The translations under genes and the position numbers were made by a program. From the NCBI GenBank assembly GCA_903893335.1, contig CAITLX010000777.1, positions 1-9,496 on the forward strand: a stretch of DNA of 9,496 nt. The letters run 5' to 3'. Each line of letters opens with the position of its first letter. The stretch's first letter is position 1. A model generated the notes under the pieces. The model did not search any database. It had not been told where the DNA came from and was given only the letters and a program-made list of their open reading frames with translations. This document shows, one piece after another, positions 6,239 to 9,496 of the stretch. This DNA is from an uncultured delta proteobacterium. GTDB taxonomy: Bacteria > Myxococcota_A > Polyangia > Polyangiales > Polyangiaceae.

Positions 6239-7175
6239 AGCCCCCGGCCATCTTCGCGACTTCGGCGGCGAAGTCGTCGGTCTTCTTCTCGATGCCCTCG
6301 CCGCGCTCGTAGCGCACGAACGAGACGAGCTTGAGCTCGCCGCCCGCGGCCTTGGCGACCTCGGCGCGGACCTGATCGATCTTCTGGCCGGCCACGAGGA
6401 CCGACTCCTGATCGAGCAGGCAGATCTCGGTCAGCCACTTGTTGACCTTGCCCTCGATGATCTTGGGCCAGGCCGCCTCGGGCTTGGGCTTGGGCTCCTC
6501 GCGGAGCTGAGCCACGAAGATCTCCTTCTGCTTGTCGACCTCGGAGGCGGGGACCTCCGCGCGATCGAGGTACAGCGGAGCCATCGCGGCGATCTGCATC
6601 GCAGCGTCGTCGGCGAACTTGCGCACGCCCGCGTCGGCCGCGACCGCGTCGGTCGCGGTCTCGATCTCGAGCAGCGCGCCGATCTTGCCGCCGAGGTGCA
6701 CGTACGCGTGCACCAGGCCCGGCTTGCCGGCGCGATCGGCCTTCGCCCAGCGGCGAACGGCGATCTTCTCGCCGATGGTCGCGATGAGCTCGTCGCGCAC
6801 CTCGGCCACCGTCTTGCCGGCGCCCGGGAACGGCAGGGCGTCGAGCGCGGCGCCCGCGGGGGCTCCGAGCGCGATGTCCGCCATCGCCGCGGCGAAGGCC
6901 TTGAACTTCTCGTTGCGCGCCGCGAAGTCGGTCTGGATGTTGACCTCGACGAGGGCGCCCGACTTGGCGTCGGCTGCGACCTTCGCGCAGACCTCGCCCT
7001 CGGTGGCGACCGCGCCCGCGCGCTTGGCCGTCTTGGCGAGCCCCTTCTTGAGGATCACCTCGACGGCCTTGTCCATGTCGCCGCCGGCCTCGACCAGGGC
7101 GTTCTTGCAGTCGGACATGCCGGCCTGCGTGCGCTCGCGGAGCTCCTTGACGAGCTGCGCCGTGACTTCTGCCAT
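6237..7175 (-). CDS. tsf: Translation elongation factor Ts
   Basis: A 312-residue protein, somewhat longer than the 283 residues of E. coli EF-Ts. EF-Ts is the cytosolic guanine-nucleotide exchange factor that regenerates EF-Tu-GTP. The N-terminal UBA-like domain carries signature 1, LRERTQAGMSDCKNAL (12-27). Signature 2 is VNIQTDFAARNEKF (78-91), with the Thr-Asp-Phe at 82-84 that contacts EF-Tu. The core repeats follow, with KIAVRRW, YVHLGGKIGALLEIE and, in the C-terminal part, SFVRYERGEGIEKK. The ATG at 7175-7173 has a strong Shine-Dalgarno, AAGGAGA at 7187-7181, five bases upstream. rpsB ends 46 nt upstream, the classical rpsB-tsf pairing, so the rpsB promoter probably drives both. The stop TGA is followed in frame by the deacetylase. 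Confidence 0.98.
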   Translation of the reverse strand: MAEVTAQLVKELRERTQAGMSDCKNALVEAGGDMDKAVEVILKKGLAKTAKRAGAVATEGEVCAKVAADAKSGALVEVNIQTDFAARNEKFKAFAAAMADIALGAPAGAALDALPFPGAGKTVAEVRDELIATIGEKIAVRRWAKADRAGKPGLVHAYVHLGGKIGALLEIETATDAVAADAGVRKFADDAAMQIAAMAPLYLDRAEVPASEVDKQKEIFVAQLREEPKPKPEAAWPKIIEGKVNKWLTEICLLDQESVLVAGQKIDQVRAEVAKAAGGELKLVSFVRYERGEGIEKKTDDFAAEVAKMAGG

Positions 7176-7221
7176 GTGCGTCTCCTTGGGCCTTGCAACC
7201 GTGGGATGGGGCGGAGCGAGC

Positions 7222-8103
<882 letters not shown>

Positions 8104-8244
8104 GGGCGCTCTCCTCTCGGTTGTCTTCCGCCCCCCCCACCAGACCAACCTCCGCGAGGAGGCACCGGGACCAGCGTTTGCGCTGGGGGAGCGTGCTTAT
8201 TTTCGGCGCCGGTCACCCGACTGCCGCCCCCGGATATCGGGAGG
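8104..8244 (-). promoter_or_regulatory. rpsB mRNA leader with hairpins and a G8 tract
   Basis: The predicted leader is about 140 nt, unusually long beside the other genes here. In the RNA sense it contains CCAGCG-CAAA-CGCTGG (8186-8171, perfect 6-bp stem), CCTCC-TCGC-GGAGG (8162-8149, 5-bp stem that buries a Shine-Dalgarno-like GGAGG), a run of eight G (8138-8131), and finally the real Shine-Dalgarno. S2 is known to repress its own operon through its leader in E. coli and relatives. Whether this leader does the same is inference; I do not recognise a conserved rpsB-leader consensus. Confidence 0.4.
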
Positions 8245-8250
8245 GCGCGA

Positions 8251-8278
8251 AACCTACGCGATTGCACGGCTTTGTCAA
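8251..8278 (-). promoter_or_regulatory. Sigma70-type promoter for rpsB-tsf
   Basis: On the minus strand a perfect -35 box TTGACA (8278-8273) is followed, after a 16-base spacer, by TAGGTT (8256-8251), which keeps the T-A-...-T of the -10 consensus. The start point would be near 8244, pointing at rpsB. This is the best promoter match I see in the window, as expected for a strongly expressed ribosomal operon. Confidence 0.65.
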
Positions 8279-8342
8279 GGGTCGGCCCCGCGCCTTCGCC
8301 GCGTTGTGGCCCCGCGCCCGCCGAGGGGCTACAAGCGGCCGG

Positions 8343-9086
8343 GTGAGCGACGCCCCCCGCGACGAGGCCTCCACCCGCGCCTACTACGACGAGTTCTCGC
8401 ACGGCTACGAGCGCCACCGCGGGACGAACGACCCCGGCGGGTACCACGCGCTCGTCGACGACCTCGAGGTCGACTTCGCGAGCCGCCACGCCCGCGGGCG
8501 CGACGTGCTCGAGGTGGGGTGCGGCACGGGCCTCATCCTCGAGCGCCTGGCGTCGATCGCGCGCTCGGCGCACGGCGTGGACCTCTCGCCGGGCATGCTC
8601 GAGAAGGCGCGCGCGCGCGGCCTCGACGTCCGCGAGGGGAGCGCCACCTCGCTCCCCTTCGCCGACGCGTCGTTCGACCTGGCCTGCTCGTTCAAGGTCC
8701 TGGCCCACGTGCCGGAGATCGACGCCGCCCTCGGCGAGATGGCGCGCGTCGTGCGGCCCGGCGGCGCGGTGCTCGCCGAGTTCTACAACCCGCAGAGCCT
8801 GCGCGCGCTCGCCAAGCGACTGGGCCCCGCCGGCGCGATCAGCGCGCAGACGACCGAGGCCGCCGTCTACACGCGCTTCGACGCGCCCGAGCGCGTGCGC
8901 GCCATGGCGCCTCGGGGCACGCGCTTCGTCGGAGCGCGCGGCGTGCGCGTCGTGACCCCCGCCGCGATGGCCATGCGCGTGCCGGTGCTGCGCGACCTGC
9001 TGCGGCGGGCCGAGTGGGCGCTCGCGGACTCGCCGCTGGCGCGGTTCGGAGGGTTCTACATCGCCGAGTACCGCAAGGACGGCTGA
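8343..9086 (+). CDS. Class I SAM-dependent methyltransferase
   Basis: A 247-residue Methyltransf_11/25-type protein. Motif I is DVLEVGCGTG (54-63), which binds S-adenosylmethionine. The acidic residue after strand 2 is Asp80 in GVDLSPGM, followed by SATSLPFADASFDLACSF (100-117, motifs around strand 4) and LGEMARVVRPGGAVLAEF (130-147). The N-terminal region STRAYYDEFSHGYERHRG resembles the entry helix of small-molecule and lipid methyltransferases; the substrate is unknown. GTG 8343 is chosen because the conserved YYDEFSHGYE segment follows closely. There is no close Shine-Dalgarno, but CTACAA lies just before it, as at other starts in this window. TTG 8304 is a possible in-frame alternative. 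The gene is divergent from rpsB and convergent with the last gene, 22 bp away, and is probably monocistronic. Confidence 0.88.
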   Translation: MSDAPRDEASTRAYYDEFSHGYERHRGTNDPGGYHALVDDLEVDFASRHARGRDVLEVGCGTGLILERLASIARSAHGVDLSPGMLEKARARGLDVREGSATSLPFADASFDLACSFKVLAHVPEIDAALGEMARVVRPGGAVLAEFYNPQSLRALAKRLGPAGAISAQTTEAAVYTRFDAPERVRAMAPRGTRFVGARGVRVVTPAAMAMRVPVLRDLLRRAEWALADSPLARFGGFYIAEYRKDG

Positions 9087-9103
9087 GGCCGCTCCGCAGC
9101 GAC

Positions 9104-9119
9104 GCGCGTCAGAACGCGC
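9104..9119. terminator. Possible bidirectional hairpin between convergent genes
   Basis: GCGCGT (9104-9109) and ACGCGC (9114-9119) make a perfect 6-bp stem with a CAGA loop, just after the methyltransferase stop and overlapping the stop of the convergent gene. There is no T-run on either strand, so intrinsic termination is uncertain, and such stems are frequent by chance in DNA this GC-rich. Confidence 0.22.
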
Positions 9120-9496
9120 CGACGAACCCGACCCCGAGCCCCATGGGCACGACGGACACCGCCGCGTCCGGGCGGCGCGGCAGGGGGCGTCGCCGCACCT
9201 CGTGCGCCTCGGGGACGAACGCGATCTGGGCCTGGACCACGCCGCCGATCGCGACCGCGGCGAAGGCTGCGGTGGACCAGAGGTTGACCGTGCGCGCGGC
9301 GTCGATCTGCTGGTCGAGCGCCGCCAGGTCGACGCCCGTCTGCTCGTGCTGCGACACGCGCACCTGCCAGCTCACCGCCGAAGCGATGCTGACCGCGGCG
9401 AGGGCGGACTCGGTCGCGAGCAGCGTCCAGCCGAGCGCGACGTCGCCGTTCTGGAGCTGCCCCACGCCGAACGGGAGCGCAGCGACCCAGCGCGAG
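9109..9496 (-). CDS. Unrecognised membrane-associated protein, C-terminal part (cut by window edge)
   Basis: The frame is open to the right edge and ends with TGA at 9111-9109, giving at least 128 residues of a longer protein. I do not recognise a family with confidence. The visible part begins ALPFGVGQLQNGDVALG, a P-G-GQ-x-x-N-G motif seen before membrane segments in several small membrane proteins (DUF5683-like). It is followed by a hydrophobic segment GWTLLATESALAAVSIASAV, a polar stretch with QQIDAARTVN, and a second hydrophobic segment FAAVAIGGVVQ. The C-terminus has a proline/arginine-rich linker and ends in the alternating segment VVPMGLGVGFVGAF. A terminal Phe after alternating hydrophobic residues is reminiscent of a last outer-membrane beta-strand, but this is weak. 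Apparent GTG starts inside the fragment are not gene starts, because the homologous-looking motif extends upstream of them. Confidence 0.7.
   Translation of the reverse strand, partial: SRWVAALPFGVGQLQNGDVALGWTLLATESALAAVSIASAVSWQVRVSQHEQTGVDLAALDQQIDAARTVNLWSTAAFAAVAIGGVVQAQIAFVPEAHEVRRRPLPRRPDAAVSVVPMGLGVGFVGAF

Noticed and set aside
8178..8203. TTGCGC with TATTTT as a plus-strand promoter for the methyltransferase
   Set aside because: The spacer is only 14 bases and the -35 is poor. The motif overlaps an rpsB leader hairpin and lies about 140 bp from the start.
8121..8342. N-terminal extension of the methyltransferase frame upstream of GTG 8343
   Set aside because: The extra residues look like translated intergenic DNA, cross the rpsB promoter and leader, and are not of methyltransferase character.

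Overview
The window is very GC-rich (about 70% by eye) and densely coding. It carries ordinary housekeeping genes: lon, rpsB and tsf. It also carries accessory genes of a kind common in large-genome, high-GC Gram-negative bacteria: a lipoprotein with an internal domain duplication, a crotonase-fold isomerase, a polysaccharide deacetylase, a YeeZ-like SDR, a SAM methyltransferase and a membrane protein of unknown function. Together these suggest a chromosomal segment of a myxobacterium-like organism (Myxococcota/Deltaproteobacteria). That assignment rests on style, not on a diagnostic marker. I see no mobile element, CRISPR array, tRNA or rRNA.

Layout from left to right. (1) 1-350, minus strand: N-terminal part of a hemolysin III/PAQR-type membrane protein, cut by the window edge. 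(2) 477-2873, minus: complete Lon protease. (3) 2874-2970: divergent intergenic region in which a perfect 8-bp inverted repeat, extendable to CCGGnnnCGTAGCAT, sits immediately before the start codons of both flanking genes. (4) 2971-4486, plus: a two-gene unit of a duplicated-domain lipoprotein and a dienoyl-CoA isomerase-like crotonase. (5) 4471-8103, minus: rpsB, tsf, polysaccharide deacetylase and YeeZ-like oxidoreductase in close co-directional order. They lie behind a good sigma70-type promoter (8251-8278) and a leader of about 140 nt. (6) 8343-9086, plus: a SAM-dependent methyltransferase. (7) 9109-9496, minus: C-terminal part of an unrecognised membrane-associated protein.

How the genes relate. 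S2 and EF-Ts form the usual translation pair, but the expected pyrH-frr continuation is replaced by a deacetylase and a reductase that look unrelated to translation. The deacetylase reading frame follows the tsf stop codon in the same frame and has no ATG, GTG or TTG before its catalytic motifs. A CTG start is therefore likely, unless the junction, which holds a 7-bp tandem repeat, has been altered. The crotonase has the three acidic residues of dienoyl-CoA isomerase, at exactly the spacing of mammalian ECH1, and not the hydratase pair. Several genes (lon, the lipoprotein, the methyltransferase) lack a Shine-Dalgarno sequence but have a CTAC-type motif just before the start codon, which could mean leaderless or nearly leaderless transcripts. 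I did not find a defence system, a biosynthetic cluster or another clearly new multi-gene system.
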